A model generated the notes under the pieces. The model ran no database searches. It was not told where the DNA came from and saw only the letters and a program-made list of their open reading frames with translations. This document shows, piece after piece, positions 25,726-34,571 of a stretch of 64,000 nucleotides of DNA (positions are counted from its first letter, which is position 1; the number at the start of each line of letters is the position of its first letter). Origin of the DNA: Rhizobacter sp. SG703 (GTDB taxonomy: Bacteria; Pseudomonadota; Gammaproteobacteria; Burkholderiales; Burkholderiaceae_C); the NCBI RefSeq assembly GCF_012275445.1, contig NZ_JAAZQK010000002.1, forward strand, positions 310,001-374,000, in the 5' to 3' direction. The position numbers and the translations under genes were made by a program.

Positions 25726-25995
25726 TCAGGCCGCGGCAGCAGCGACCGGGGTCGCGGCCTTGGCCTGGGCGACCAGGCGTTCGACCGTCGGCGACAGCTG
25801 GGCGCCGACCGAGGCCCAGTGCTCGATGCGGTCGAATGCCACGCGCAGCGGCTGTTCGGCACCGGAGGCCACCGGGTTGTAGAAGCCGACGCGTTCGATG
25901 AAGCGGCCGTCACGGCGGACGCGCGAATCAGCGACGACGATGTTGTAGAACGGACGCTTCTTGGCGCCACCACGTGCGAGTCGAATCACGACCAT
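25726..25995 (-). CDS. rpsP: 30S ribosomal protein S16
   Basis: An 89-residue S16 ([25 protein letters not shown]...[12 protein letters not shown]...[25 protein letters not shown]) with a short Ala-rich tail. First gene of the four-gene ribosome-maturation operon. Confidence 0.98.
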   Translation of the reverse strand: MVVIRLARGGAKKRPFYNIVVADSRVRRDGRFIERVGFYNPVASGAEQPLRVAFDRIEHWASVGAQLSPTVERLVAQAKAATPVAAAAA

Positions 25996-26115
25996 GTTGT
26001 TTCCTTGAGATTGTCGAAAACATCCACCGCACCAGGAGACACTCAGGGCAAGCAGATCGGGGGCCGGTGCCGTAGATACGCCGACCCTCCGGGTCGACCG
26101 TCACCGAAACCCGAC

Positions 26116-26121
26116 ATTATA
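26116..26121 (-). promoter_or_regulatory. -10 box of the rpsP operon
   Basis: A perfect TATAAT is read on the minus strand, about 120 nt upstream of rpsP. The -35 region is weak (TGGCGA at about 18 nt spacing) and overlaps the sequence before the divergent acetyltransferase gene. The leader includes a CGACCC-TCC-GGGTCG hairpin at 26082-26096. Confidence 0.55.
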
Positions 26122-26149
26122 AACTCCTCCCACCAACTCGCCACCCGCC

Positions 26150-26692
26150 ATGTCCGAGAGCCCCATCACGATCCGCGCCAGCACGGCGGCCGACCTTCCC
26201 GCCATCACCGCCGTCTATGGCTGGAACGTGCTGCACGGCACCGGCACCTTCGAGCTCGAGGCGCCGGACCTCGCCGAGATGACCCGCCGGCGCGACGACG
26301 TGCTGTCGAAGGGCCTGCCCTGGCTGGTGGCCGAACGCGGCGGCGAGGTGCTCGGCTATGCCTACGCGAACCATTTCCGGCCGCGCCGCGCCTACCGCTT
26401 CTGCCTCGAAGACTCGATCTACCTGTCGGACGCCGCCCGCGGGCAAGGCGCCGGCAAGGCGCTGCTGGCCGCGTTGATGGCGCAATGCGAGGCATTGGGC
26501 GCACGCCAGATGCTCGCGGTGATCGGCGATTCGGCCAACGCCGGCTCGATCGGCGTACACCGCAGCCTCGGCTTCGAGCACACCGGGCTGCTGAAGTCCG
26601 CCGGCTGGAAGTTCGATCGCTGGCTCGACGTGGTGCTGATGCAGCGCGCCCTCGGCAGCGGCGACGCCGTGCCCCCGGCGGCGGGCCAATGA
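26150..26692 (+). CDS. GNAT N-acetyltransferase (phosphinothricin acetyltransferase-like)
   Basis: A 180-residue GNAT protein of the Pat/Bar/MnaT group: IRASTAADLPAITAVYGWNVLHGTGTFE, WLVAERGGEVLGYAYANHFRPRRAYRF, SIYLSDAARGQGAGKALLAAL (acetyl-CoA pyrophosphate loop R/QxxGxG/A) and SANAGSIGVHRSLGFEHTGLL. Members acetylate amino-acid-like amines such as methionine sulfoximine; the natural substrate is uncertain. Its stop overlaps the next start (ATGA). Confidence 0.93.
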   Translation: MSESPITIRASTAADLPAITAVYGWNVLHGTGTFELEAPDLAEMTRRRDDVLSKGLPWLVAERGGEVLGYAYANHFRPRRAYRFCLEDSIYLSDAARGQGAGKALLAALMAQCEALGARQMLAVIGDSANAGSIGVHRSLGFEHTGLLKSAGWKFDRWLDVVLMQRALGSGDAVPPAAGQ

Positions 26693-27132
26693 CCATGGCG
26701 AAGTCGAAGACGCTCGCGACCTGGATCGCGTTGGTCGGCGGCAGCCTCGGGCTGCACCGCTTCTACCTGCACGGCCCGCGCGACGTGTGGGGCTGGCTGT
26801 GGCCGGTGCCGACGCTGATCGGCGCCTATGGCGTGCTGCGGGTGATCCGCATCGGCCAGGACGACCCGCTGTCGTGGGCGCTGATCCCGCTGCTGGGCAT
26901 TGCGGTCGCCGCAGCGATGCTGGCCGCCATCGTCTACGGGTTGATGCCCGACGAGAAATGGAGCCTGCGCTTCAACGCCGGCGAGCCGGTCGCGCCGGCC
27001 GGCTGGGCGGCGGTGATCGGCGTCGTGATCGCGCTGCTGCTGGGCGCCACCGTGCTGATGGCGACGATCGCGTTCGGCGGCCAGCGCTACTTCGAGTACC
27101 AGGTCGAGGAAGCCCGGAAGATCAGCCAGTAA
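26689..27132 (+). CDS. TM2/NINE-domain membrane protein
   Basis: A 147-residue protein beginning MTMAKSKTLATWIALVGGSLGLHRFYLH, the typical N-terminal helix and G-x-HRFYL motif of TM2/NINE proteins, with further helices at about 75-95 and 110-135. The start overlaps the acetyltransferase stop; an ATG two codons later is also possible. Function is unknown. It is convergent with the phosphate transporter. Confidence 0.85.
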   Translation: MTMAKSKTLATWIALVGGSLGLHRFYLHGPRDVWGWLWPVPTLIGAYGVLRVIRIGQDDPLSWALIPLLGIAVAAAMLAAIVYGLMPDEKWSLRFNAGEPVAPAGWAAVIGVVIALLLGATVLMATIAFGGQRYFEYQVEEARKISQ

Positions 27133-27142
27133 GCCGGGACCG

Positions 27143-28159
27143 TCACGGGAACAGCGTGAAGCTCGCCCAGTAGGCCATCGCCGCGACGAACGCGGCCGCC
27201 GGGATCGTGAAGACCCAGGCCCACACGATGTTGCCGGCCACGCCCCAGCGCACCGCCGACGCGCGCCGCACCGAGCCGACCCCGACGATCGCGCCGGTGA
27301 TGGTGTGCGTGGTCGACACCGGGATGCCGAGCGCGGTCGCGAGGAACAGCGTCATCGCGCCGCCGGTCTCGGCGCAGAAGCCGCCGACCGGCTTCAGCTT
27401 CGTGATCTTCTGGCCCATCGTCAGCACGATGCGCCAGCCGCCGAACATCGTGCCCAGCCCGATCGCCAGGTAGCAGCTGCCGATGACCCAGCCGGGCGGC
27501 GCCTTCGAATCGGCTGCCGCATAGCCGGTGGCGATCAGCAGCATCCAGATGATGCCGATGGTCTTCTGCGCGTCGTTGCCGCCGTGGCCCAGGCTGTACA
27601 AGCCGGCCGACAGCAGCTGCAGCCGGCGGAACCAGTTGTCGACCCGCAGCGGCGAGCTGCGCCGGCAGATCCAGGCCACCGCCACCATCGCCAGCGAGCC
27701 GAGCAGGAAGCCGAGCGCCGGCGAGATGAAGATGAACGCGACGATCCACAACAGGCCGCCGCCGACCAGCACGCCGACGCCGGCCTTCGCGATCGCCGCG
27801 CCGCAGATGCCGCCGATCAGCGCGTGCGACGAGCTCGACGGGATGCCGTACCACCAGGTCACGACGTTCCAGACGATCGCGCCGATCAGCGCGCCGAACA
27901 CCACGTGGTGGTCGACGACGCCCGGCACGACGATGCCCTTGCCGACGGTGGCCGCCACCGTCAGGTTGTGGAACACCGAGATCGCCAGCACGTTGAAGAA
28001 AGCCGCGAACACGACCGCCTGCTGCGGCTTCAGCACGCCGGTGGACACCACGGTGGCGATGGAATTCGCCGCGTCGTGGAAGCCGTTCATGAAATCGAAG
28101 ACGATGGCCAGCGCGACGAGCAGCGCCACCACCCAGAAGGCGACCTGGACCGATTGCAT
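27143..28159 (-). CDS. pit: Low-affinity inorganic phosphate transporter (Pit family)
   Basis: A 338-residue, about ten-helix permease with the two PiT signatures: FDFMNGFHDAANSIAT near the N-terminus and SLGHGGNDAQKTIGI in the middle. It imports phosphate (as metal-phosphate) with protons or sodium. The DUF47 gene lies 16 nt upstream, the usual regulatory partner. Confidence 0.96.
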   Translation of the reverse strand: MQSVQVAFWVVALLVALAIVFDFMNGFHDAANSIATVVSTGVLKPQQAVVFAAFFNVLAISVFHNLTVAATVGKGIVVPGVVDHHVVFGALIGAIVWNVVTWWYGIPSSSSHALIGGICGAAIAKAGVGVLVGGGLLWIVAFIFISPALGFLLGSLAMVAVAWICRRSSPLRVDNWFRRLQLLSAGLYSLGHGGNDAQKTIGIIWMLLIATGYAAADSKAPPGWVIGSCYLAIGLGTMFGGWRIVLTMGQKITKLKPVGGFCAETGGAMTLFLATALGIPVSTTHTITGAIVGVGSVRRASAVRWGVAGNIVWAWVFTIPAAAFVAAMAYWASFTLFP

Positions 28160-28175
28160 CCGCAGCCCCGGCCGG

Positions 28176-28823
28176 TCAGGAGTTCTCGAGGACCACGCCC
28201 TCGATCAGGTTGGCGACGTCCTCGCACCGGTCGGAGATCGATTCGAGCTGCTCGTAGATGGCCTTCAGCTTGATCAGCTCGCGCACGTCCTTCTCTTCGC
28301 GGAACAGCTTGGACATCGCGGCGCGCATCACCCGGTCGGCATCGGATTCGAGCTTGTCGATCTCCTCGCAGGTCTTGATCGCGGCCTCGCTCGCGTCGTG
28401 CTGGTTCAGCCGGGGCAGCAGCGACACCGCGTGCTGCACGCGCTCGCAGCACTTGGCGCTCAGGTCGCCCAGGCGCAGCACCTCTTCGGTCATCGCGCGC
28501 ACGTCGTACAGCTGCATGGTCTCGGTGGCGTCCTGCAGCAGGTCGACGATGTCGTCCATCGCGTTGATCAGGCCGTGGATCTGCTCGCGGTCGATCGGCG
28601 TGATGAAGGTCTTGTGCAGCAGCCGGTTGACCTCGGCGGTGATGCGGTCGGCGGCGCGCTCGGCGGCCACCACCTCGTTCGCATGCTTCTCGCGCAGGTT
28701 GAGGTCGCCGTAGTTCTCGATCATCAGGATGAAGGCGCGCGCGCCTTCGACGATGAACGCAGCGTGCTGGTTGAACAGTTCAAAGAAATTGCCTTCACGC
28801 GGCAACAGCTTGCCAAACAGCAT
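28176..28823 (-). CDS. DUF47-family PhoU-like partner of the phosphate transporter
   Basis: A 215-residue all-helical protein (MLFGKLLPREGNFFELFNQHAAFIVEGA...; acidic E/D-rich helices such as DDIVDLLQDATETM and CEEIDKLESDADRVMRA) with the PhoU-like fold and likely metal-binding acidic motifs. It is thought to modulate Pit activity. AGGAGA before the ATG at 28823 fixes the start, removing an eleven-residue upstream extension. Confidence 0.93.
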   Translation of the reverse strand: MLFGKLLPREGNFFELFNQHAAFIVEGARAFILMIENYGDLNLREKHANEVVAAERAADRITAEVNRLLHKTFITPIDREQIHGLINAMDDIVDLLQDATETMQLYDVRAMTEEVLRLGDLSAKCCERVQHAVSLLPRLNQHDASEAAIKTCEEIDKLESDADRVMRAAMSKLFREEKDVRELIKLKAIYEQLESISDRCEDVANLIEGVVLENS

Positions 28824-28901
28824 CGGGGGTCTCCTGGGGATCGGCCGCGCCGTCATCGCGCTGTCACCGATTTTTCACACGGCGCAGTGTAGCCGGGCAG
28901 T

Positions 28902-29576
28902 TCAGGCCAGACGGGGCTGCGCGCCGGGGTCGAAGAACTCGCGTGGGCCGCGGAAGCCGCCCAGCCGGTCGAGCAGCGCGTGCCAGTCGGCATCGCGCTC
29001 GATCGGGTTGAAGTGCTCGGTGTCGACGGCGAGCACCGGCGCCGCATCGAAGCCTTCGAAATAGCCGGCGTAGGCGTCGGCCAGGCGCTGCAGGTAGTCG
29101 GCGCCGATGCGCTGCTCCATCGCGATCGCGCGGCGCTGGATGCGCTGCAGCAGCGTCGCGGTCGGCGCCTGCAGCCAGATCACCAGGTCGGGCTGCGGCA
29201 CCTGCGGCGCGACCTGGCCGTACATCTGGGCATAGAGTCGGTACTCCTCGTCGCTCAGGTTCAGGCGCGCGAAGAGCGCATCCTTCGCGAACACGAAATC
29301 GCTGACGACGGCCTGCGAGAACATGCCCGGCTGCGCCAGCGAGCGCACCTGGCGCAGCCGCTGGAACAGGAAGAACACCTGCGTCTGGAAGGCATAGCCG
29401 GGCTGGTCGGCATAGAAGCGCTCGAGGAACGGGTTCTCGCCGGCCTGCTCCATCATCGGCTCGGCGCCGAGGTGGGCCGCCAGCCGGCGCGCGAGCGAGC
29501 TCTTGCCGACGCCGATCGGCCCTTCGATCGCGATGTGCCGGAAGCGCTCCAGCCCCGTGACCCCGGCAGCGCTCAT
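28902..29576 (-). CDS. Deoxynucleoside kinase (deoxyadenosine/deoxyguanosine kinase-like)
   Basis: A 224-residue dNK-family kinase. P-loop IEGPIGVGKSSLARRL at about 16-31, then MMEQAGENPFLERFY, a long helix with FQTQVFFLFQRLRQ, DFVFAKDALFARLNL and the lid RIQRRAIAMEQRI. It phosphorylates deoxynucleosides in nucleotide salvage; base preference cannot be read. It overlaps the DUF486 gene by 4 nt, as the last gene of a seven-gene operon in the window. Confidence 0.9.
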   Translation of the reverse strand: MSAAGVTGLERFRHIAIEGPIGVGKSSLARRLAAHLGAEPMMEQAGENPFLERFYADQPGYAFQTQVFFLFQRLRQVRSLAQPGMFSQAVVSDFVFAKDALFARLNLSDEEYRLYAQMYGQVAPQVPQPDLVIWLQAPTATLLQRIQRRAIAMEQRIGADYLQRLADAYAGYFEGFDAAPVLAVDTEHFNPIERDADWHALLDRLGGFRGPREFFDPGAQPRLA

Positions 29577-29926
29577 GAGCGGAAGATGAAGTAGACCGCG
29601 CCGACCAGGCACAGCCCGGCCCACACGTAGTCGAGCTTGAACGGCTGGCCCATGTAGATCATCGCGAACGGTACGAACACGCCCAGCGTGATGACCTCCT
29701 GCGTGATCTTCAGCTGCGCGAGCGAAAAGCCGCCGGCATAGCCGATGCGGTTGGCCGGCACCTGCAGCAGGTACTCGAACAGCGCGATGCCCCAGCTGAT
29801 CAGCGCGGCGACGAACCACGGCTTGTCGGCCAGGCTCTTCAGGTGGCCGTACCACGCGACCGTCATGAAGACGTTCGACGCGATGAGCAGCACGACGGTC
29901 TGCACCGACACGGGAATGGCATTCAT
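29573..29926 (-). CDS. DUF486 (DMT-like) membrane protein
   Basis: A 117-residue protein with four membrane helices (VQTVVLLIASNVFMTVAWYGHLK; FVAALISWGIALFEYLLQVPANRIGY; ITQEVITLGVFVPFAMIYMG; YVWAGLCLVGAVYFIFR). This is the half-size drug/metabolite transporter-like family DUF486. It overlaps folK and the kinase by ATGA junctions. Function is unknown; coupling to folate and nucleotide salvage genes is positional only. Confidence 0.9.
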   Translation of the reverse strand: MNAIPVSVQTVVLLIASNVFMTVAWYGHLKSLADKPWFVAALISWGIALFEYLLQVPANRIGYAGGFSLAQLKITQEVITLGVFVPFAMIYMGQPFKLDYVWAGLCLVGAVYFIFRS

Positions 29927-30423
29927 GGGTCGATCCGCGAGAGAGGTTGGAAGTCGAGTCCGGCCAGCAGCTCGGCGACACCACCCCGGCCGGGCACCTG
30001 CAGGTCGGGCGCCAGGTCGGCCAGCGGCGCGAGCACGAAAGCCCGCAGGTGCATGCGCGGGTGCGGCACGGTCAATGTGGGTTCATCGATCGCCTGCTCG
30101 CCGTACAGCAGCAGGTCGAGGTCGAGCGTGCGCGGTGCGTTGCGGTACGGCCGCTCTCGGCCATGGGCGGCCTCGATGGCCTGCAGGCCGGCCAGCAGCG
30201 CCAGCGGCGACAGCGTGGTGCGCAGCCGCGCGACGGCGTTGACGAAGTCGGGCCCTTGCGCATCGACCGGCTTGCTGCGGTACAGCGGCGAGGCCTGCAG
30301 CGACTCGACGCCGGGCAGCGCGGCCAGTTCGTCGAGTGCGCGGCTCAGCGTGGCGTGCGCATCGCCGAGGTTGGCGCCCAGGCCGACGAAGGCCCATTCG
30401 GCGCGGGTGTCATTCGCCGGCAT
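29923..30423 (-). CDS. folK: 6-hydroxymethyl-7,8-dihydropterin pyrophosphokinase
   Basis: A 166-residue HPPK: AFVGLGANLGDAHATLSRAL at the start, YRSKPVD, DFVNAVARLRT, ERPYRNAPRTLDLDLLLYG (ATP/pterin and Mg2+ site) and VPHPRMHLRAFVLAPLADLAPDL. It adds pyrophosphate to the pterin in folate synthesis. The ATG at 30423 overlaps the pcnB end by 14 nt; longer upstream starts lie in pcnB's tail and are rejected. Confidence 0.96.
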   Translation of the reverse strand: MPANDTRAEWAFVGLGANLGDAHATLSRALDELAALPGVESLQASPLYRSKPVDAQGPDFVNAVARLRTTLSPLALLAGLQAIEAAHGRERPYRNAPRTLDLDLLLYGEQAIDEPTLTVPHPRMHLRAFVLAPLADLAPDLQVPGRGGVAELLAGLDFQPLSRIDP

Positions 30424-32041
30424 CGCCGCCGAAGGCCGGGGCAGCGCCGCCAGCCCCTTCAGCGCCACCGGGCTTGCGGCGACGACGACGGCGCTTGCGG
30501 GCCGGTTCGGCCGATGGCTCGCCATCGGTGGCTTCAATGGCGTCGATCGCTTCGTCCGCCTCGACGGCGTCGCCCGACGTTGCAGGCGCCGCGCCGCGCG
30601 GGGCGGCAGCCGCACGCGGGCCGGACGACGACGAACGCCGCGGGGCCTCTCGAGGACCGTCGCGCGATCCGTCGCGCTTGCCCTGCATCAGCCGATGCCG
30701 CTCATCCGGATCGGCCAGAGAGAAGTCTTCCCACCAGCGCGCCAGCTCGGCGTCGATCTCGCCGGCATCGGCGCGCAGCCGCAAGAAGTCGAACGCGGCG
30801 CGGAAGCGCGGCTGCTCGACCAGCGTGAACGGCCCGTTGCCGGTGCGGCGCTCGAAGCGCGGCTGCATCAGCCAGATCTCGCGCATGTCGCCGGCCAGCT
30901 TGCCGCGGCCGGAGATGTCGCCGATGCGCGCATCGAACACCGCATCGATCGCCTGCTGCAGCGCGGGGAATGGCGCTTCGCCGCCCTTCTTCAGGCGCAG
31001 CCAGCGGTCGAGCACCTCGTGCCACAGCATGCAGGCCAGCATGAAGCTCGGCGCGACCGGCTTGCCCTCGGCGACGCGGCGGTCGGTGTCGGCCAGCGCG
31101 AGCTGCACGAACTTCTGGCGTGCCGGGTGCTTCTGCGCGTCGTCGAGCATCACGTCGAGGATCGGGAACAGCCCACGCGCCGCGCCGGCCAGGCCCTGCT
31201 TGTGCAGCTCTTCGATGCTGGCCAGCGCGTGGCCGGTCTGCAGCAGCTTGATCATCTCGTCGAAGGTGCGCGAGGCCGGCACGCTGTCGAGCAGCGCCGC
31301 CAGTTCGCGGATCGGCGCGCGCGTCTTCGCATCGATCGTGAAGCCGAGCTTGGCCGCGAAGCGCACCACGCGGATGATGCGCACCGGGTCTTCGCGGTAG
31401 CGGGTGACCGGGTCGCCGATGATGCGCAGCACCTTCTTCTTCGCGTCCTTGATGCCGCCGTGGTAGTCGACGACGATCTGGCGCTGCGGGTCGTAGTACA
31501 TCGCGTTGACGGTGAAGTCGCGGCGCGCGGCGTCCTCGATCTGCGGGCCCCAGACGTTGTCGCGCAGCACGCGGCCGCTGGCGTCGACCGCATGGGTCTT
31601 GCCGGCCAGCTCGCTCTTCGAGGTCTTCTCGTTGCCGCTGACCTGCTCGGAGGCCGCGGCGTCCATCATCGCGCGGAAGGTCGAGACCTCGATCACTTCA
31701 TGCTCGCGCCCGCGGCCGAACACCACGTGCACGATGCGGAAGCGCCGGCCGATGATGAAAGCGCGCCGGAACAGCCCCTTGACCTGCTCGGGCGTCGCGT
31801 TGGTGGCGACGTCGAAATCCTTCGGCCGCAGCCCGACCAGCAGGTCGCGCACCGCGCCGCCGACGATGTAGGCCTCGTAGCCGGCATCGGCCAGGGTCTG
31901 CACCACGCGCACCGCGTTCTCGTCGACCAGCGCCGGGTCGATGCCGTGCTCGGCGGCCGCGACTTCGACCCGCTTGCCCTTGGGCACCGCGATGGGGGTG
32001 CTGGTCTTGCCCAGCAGCTTGTCAATGAACTTCTTGATCAT
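30410..32041 (-). CDS. pcnB: Poly(A) polymerase I
   Basis: A 543-residue class II nucleotidyltransferase: YIVGGAVRDLLVGLRPKDFDVATNATPEQV (catalytic DxD), RRDFTVNAMYYD, then the RNA-binding helices (GDPVTRYREDPVRIIRVVRFAAKLGF). The C-terminal 80 residues are low-complexity and basic (KRRRRRRKPGGAEG). It adds 3' poly(A) that promotes RNA decay; a polyadenylating rather than CCA-adding role is inferred from length and tail. The start overlaps the HAD gene stop (ATGA). Confidence 0.94.
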   Translation of the reverse strand: MIKKFIDKLLGKTSTPIAVPKGKRVEVAAAEHGIDPALVDENAVRVVQTLADAGYEAYIVGGAVRDLLVGLRPKDFDVATNATPEQVKGLFRRAFIIGRRFRIVHVVFGRGREHEVIEVSTFRAMMDAAASEQVSGNEKTSKSELAGKTHAVDASGRVLRDNVWGPQIEDAARRDFTVNAMYYDPQRQIVVDYHGGIKDAKKKVLRIIGDPVTRYREDPVRIIRVVRFAAKLGFTIDAKTRAPIRELAALLDSVPASRTFDEMIKLLQTGHALASIEELHKQGLAGAARGLFPILDVMLDDAQKHPARQKFVQLALADTDRRVAEGKPVAPSFMLACMLWHEVLDRWLRLKKGGEAPFPALQQAIDAVFDARIGDISGRGKLAGDMREIWLMQPRFERRTGNGPFTLVEQPRFRAAFDFLRLRADAGEIDAELARWWEDFSLADPDERHRLMQGKRDGSRDGPREAPRRSSSSGPRAAAAPRGAAPATSGDAVEADEAIDAIEATDGEPSAEPARKRRRRRRKPGGAEGAGGAAPAFGGDAGE

Positions 32042-32709
32042 TGGGTGAATAGTTGTAGTACACGCCAGCCTCGCTCACGCGCCAGGGATTCCAGCGTCGG
32101 CGAGGGGTTGGTCGCCACCGGATCGGTGGCGCATTCCAGCAGCGGCAGGTCGTTCGGCGAATCGCTGTAGACGCTGATGCGTTCGAAATCCTGCAGCCGA
32201 TGCCCCAGGCCTGCCAGCCACTCGCGGGTGCGGACCGTCTTGCCGTCTCGAAACGAAGGTGTTCCGTGGATCCGGCCCGTGATGTTACCCGCCGGGCCGC
32301 GCTCCAGTTCCACGGCCAGCAGGTGGGGCACGTCGAACGCCCGGGCGATCGGCGCGGTGACGAACTCGTTGGTCGCGGTGACGATGGCCACCAGGTCGCC
32401 GCGCGCCTGGTGGTCGCGCACCAGCGCGATCGCGGCCGGCAGCATCGCCGGCACGATCACCTCGCGCATGAAGCCGGCCTGCGCGGCGGCCAGCTCGGCG
32501 GCCGGGCGGTCGCGCCAGGCGCGGGTCGCGAACTCGATGTATTCGTGGATGTCGAGCGTGCCGGCCTGGTACTGCACGTAGAAGGCGTCGTTGGCGCGGC
32601 GGAATGCGTCGGTCTCGACCCAGCCGAGGCGCAGCATGTGCTCGCCCCAGGCATGGTCGGAATCGAGCGGGATCAGCGTGTGGTCGAGGTCGAACAGGCA
32701 GAGGTTCAT
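32038..32709 (-). CDS. HAD-IB family phosphatase (SerB-like)
   Basis: A 223-residue haloacid dehalogenase-fold hydrolase: FDLDHTLIPLDSDHAW (motif I), ATNEFVTAPIA (motif II), RDGKTVRTREWL (motif III) and YSDSPNDLPLLECAT (motif IV). The IB subclass includes phosphoserine-phosphatase-like enzymes; this one conserved upstream of pcnB in Burkholderiales has no proven substrate. It overlaps genes on both sides by 4 nt. Confidence 0.9.
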   Translation of the reverse strand: MNLCLFDLDHTLIPLDSDHAWGEHMLRLGWVETDAFRRANDAFYVQYQAGTLDIHEYIEFATRAWRDRPAAELAAAQAGFMREVIVPAMLPAAIALVRDHQARGDLVAIVTATNEFVTAPIARAFDVPHLLAVELERGPAGNITGRIHGTPSFRDGKTVRTREWLAGLGHRLQDFERISVYSDSPNDLPLLECATDPVATNPSPTLESLARERGWRVLQLFTQ

Positions 32710-33380
32710 GTCGGCGCGCCCTCCTCGCTGAGCATCTGCTTGAGCAGCGGCACCGTGATCGCCCGCTTGTGCGCGAGCGCGAATTCGTCGAGGCGGTCGA
32801 GCAGCTTCATCAGGTGCTTCAGGTCGCGCGAGAAGCGCGTCAGCAGGTAGTCCATCACGTCGTCGGACAGGAAGATGCCACGCCGGTCGGCCTCGCGGCG
32901 CAGCGCGGCGCGGGCTTCGGCCTCGCCGAGCGGCTCGATCGCGAAGATGTGGCCCCAGCCGAGCCGGGTGCGCAGGTCTTCGCGCAGCGGCAGGTCGATC
33001 GGCGGCACGCGGGCGGCGGCGGCCACCGGGATGCCGTGCGTCGTGGCCTGCACGAACAGCGCGAAGGCGGCGTGCTGGCCGGCCTCGTCGAGCGCATCGC
33101 AGTCGTCCAGCACGATCAGCATGTCGCCCTCGTCGAACGACCACGGCAGGTCGTCGCCGGCGGTGAACCAGCTGACGCGGCCGCCCTGCTGCTGCACCGA
33201 GCTCGCGAGCGCGCGCAGCAGGTGCGTCTTGCCGGCGCCCGAAGGCCCCCACAGCAGCACCGGCGCGGCCTGGCGCGTCAGGCCGCGCAGGTGGGCCAGC
33301 GCCAGCGCATTGCCGGCGCCGACGAAGGTCTCGAAGGTGTGCGCCGGGTCGCTGGCAATCAACAGGGGCAGTTGACGCAT
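32706..33380 (-). CDS. hda: DnaA regulatory inactivator Hda
   Basis: A 224-residue AAA+ protein: LPLLIASDPAHTFETFVGAGNALAL, Walker A WGPSGAGKTHLL, Walker B LIVLDDCDAL, sensor region RVPPIDLPLREDLRTRLGWG, and a DnaA-like lid. It lacks the DnaA DNA-binding domain. Hda with the beta clamp stimulates ATP hydrolysis by DnaA after initiation. Confidence 0.94.
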   Translation of the reverse strand: MRQLPLLIASDPAHTFETFVGAGNALALAHLRGLTRQAAPVLLWGPSGAGKTHLLRALASSVQQQGGRVSWFTAGDDLPWSFDEGDMLIVLDDCDALDEAGQHAAFALFVQATTHGIPVAAAARVPPIDLPLREDLRTRLGWGHIFAIEPLGEAEARAALRREADRRGIFLSDDVMDYLLTRFSRDLKHLMKLLDRLDEFALAHKRAITVPLLKQMLSEEGAPT

Positions 33381-33387
33381 CGCCCGG

Positions 33388-34449
33388 TCACCCGCGGAAC
33401 AGCTTGCTGTCGAGGTAGGCGAGGCGCACGCGCCCGGCCGCCACCGCCATCACCGCGCTGAGCGGCAGCGCGATCAGCACGCCGACGAAGCCGAACAGCT
33501 GGCCGAACGCCAGCAGCGCGAAGATCACCGTCAGCGGGCTCAGCCCGATGCGCTCGCCGACCAGGCGCGGCGTCAGGTACACGCTCTCGAGCACCTGCCC
33601 GGCGCCGTAGACCACCGCGACCGCGATCAGCCCGTAGGCGCTGGCGAACTGCAGCGTGCCGGCCAGCAGCGCCAGCACCAGCCCGAGCCCGAAGCCGAGG
33701 TAGGGAATGAAGACCGCCAGCCCGGTGAACACGCCGACCGGCACCGCCAGGTCGAAGCCGAACAGCGCGAGGCCGACGCTGTAGTAGACCGCCAGGATGC
33801 CCATCACCAGCAACTGGCCGCGCAGGTACTGGCCGAGCACCGCATCGCATTCGGCCATGAAGCTGCGCACGCCCGGCTGCAGGCGCGGCGGGATCAGCGT
33901 CTCCAGGCGATTGACCTGGTGCGGCCAGTCCATCAGCAGGTAGAACAGCACGACCGGGATCAGCACGGCATTGCCGACGATCGCCAGCAGGAAGCTGCCG
34001 CCGATGCGCGCCGAGCTGAGCACGGTGCCGATCCACTCCTCCATGTTGTCGCCCAGGCGCTGGACGACGAATTCCTTGATGCTCGCGGTGTCGAGCTGCG
34101 CATGGATGCCCAGCTGCGCGAGCCAGGGCGTGGCCCACAGGCTGAAGCGATCGATCAGCAGCGGCACCTGCTGGCGCAGCAACGGCAGCTCCTTCGACAG
34201 GATCGGCACGATCAGCAGCAGCACCGTCAGCACCAGCAGCAGGGCCAGCACCTCGACGCCCAGCACCGCCAGCACGCGCGGCACGCCGCGCGCGGCCAGG
34301 CGCTCGACCGGCGGGTGCAGCGCATACGCCAGCACCGCGCCGACGATGAACGGCGTCAGCACCGGTGCCAGCAGCCACACCAGCACCAGCAGCACCAGGG
34401 CGATGGCCAGCCACGAAAGGGATTGACGCTGCGCGGGAGAGAGTTGCAT
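33388..34449 (-). CDS. AI-2E family transporter
   Basis: A 353-residue permease of PF01594: LSWLAIALVLLVLVWLLAPVLTPFIVGAVLAYALHPPVERL, a periplasmic stretch with LIDRFSLWATPWLAQLGI, and the terminal FVGVLIALPLSAVMAVAAGRVRLAYL. First gene of the operon running through hda, HAD, pcnB, folK, DUF486 and the deoxynucleoside kinase. Substrate unknown. Confidence 0.92.
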   Translation of the reverse strand: MQLSPAQRQSLSWLAIALVLLVLVWLLAPVLTPFIVGAVLAYALHPPVERLAARGVPRVLAVLGVEVLALLLVLTVLLLIVPILSKELPLLRQQVPLLIDRFSLWATPWLAQLGIHAQLDTASIKEFVVQRLGDNMEEWIGTVLSSARIGGSFLLAIVGNAVLIPVVLFYLLMDWPHQVNRLETLIPPRLQPGVRSFMAECDAVLGQYLRGQLLVMGILAVYYSVGLALFGFDLAVPVGVFTGLAVFIPYLGFGLGLVLALLAGTLQFASAYGLIAVAVVYGAGQVLESVYLTPRLVGERIGLSPLTVIFALLAFGQLFGFVGVLIALPLSAVMAVAAGRVRLAYLDSKLFRG

Positions 34450-34571
34450 CGACGGAGTCGGTGATGCCGGCGTGGACGAACCCGGGGTGGGCGGTGCCGG
34501 CAGGAAGCGGCAAATTCTAAGGGCCGGTGGCGCCAGGGCCCAAAACGGCTGAAACCGGTGTCAACACCGCT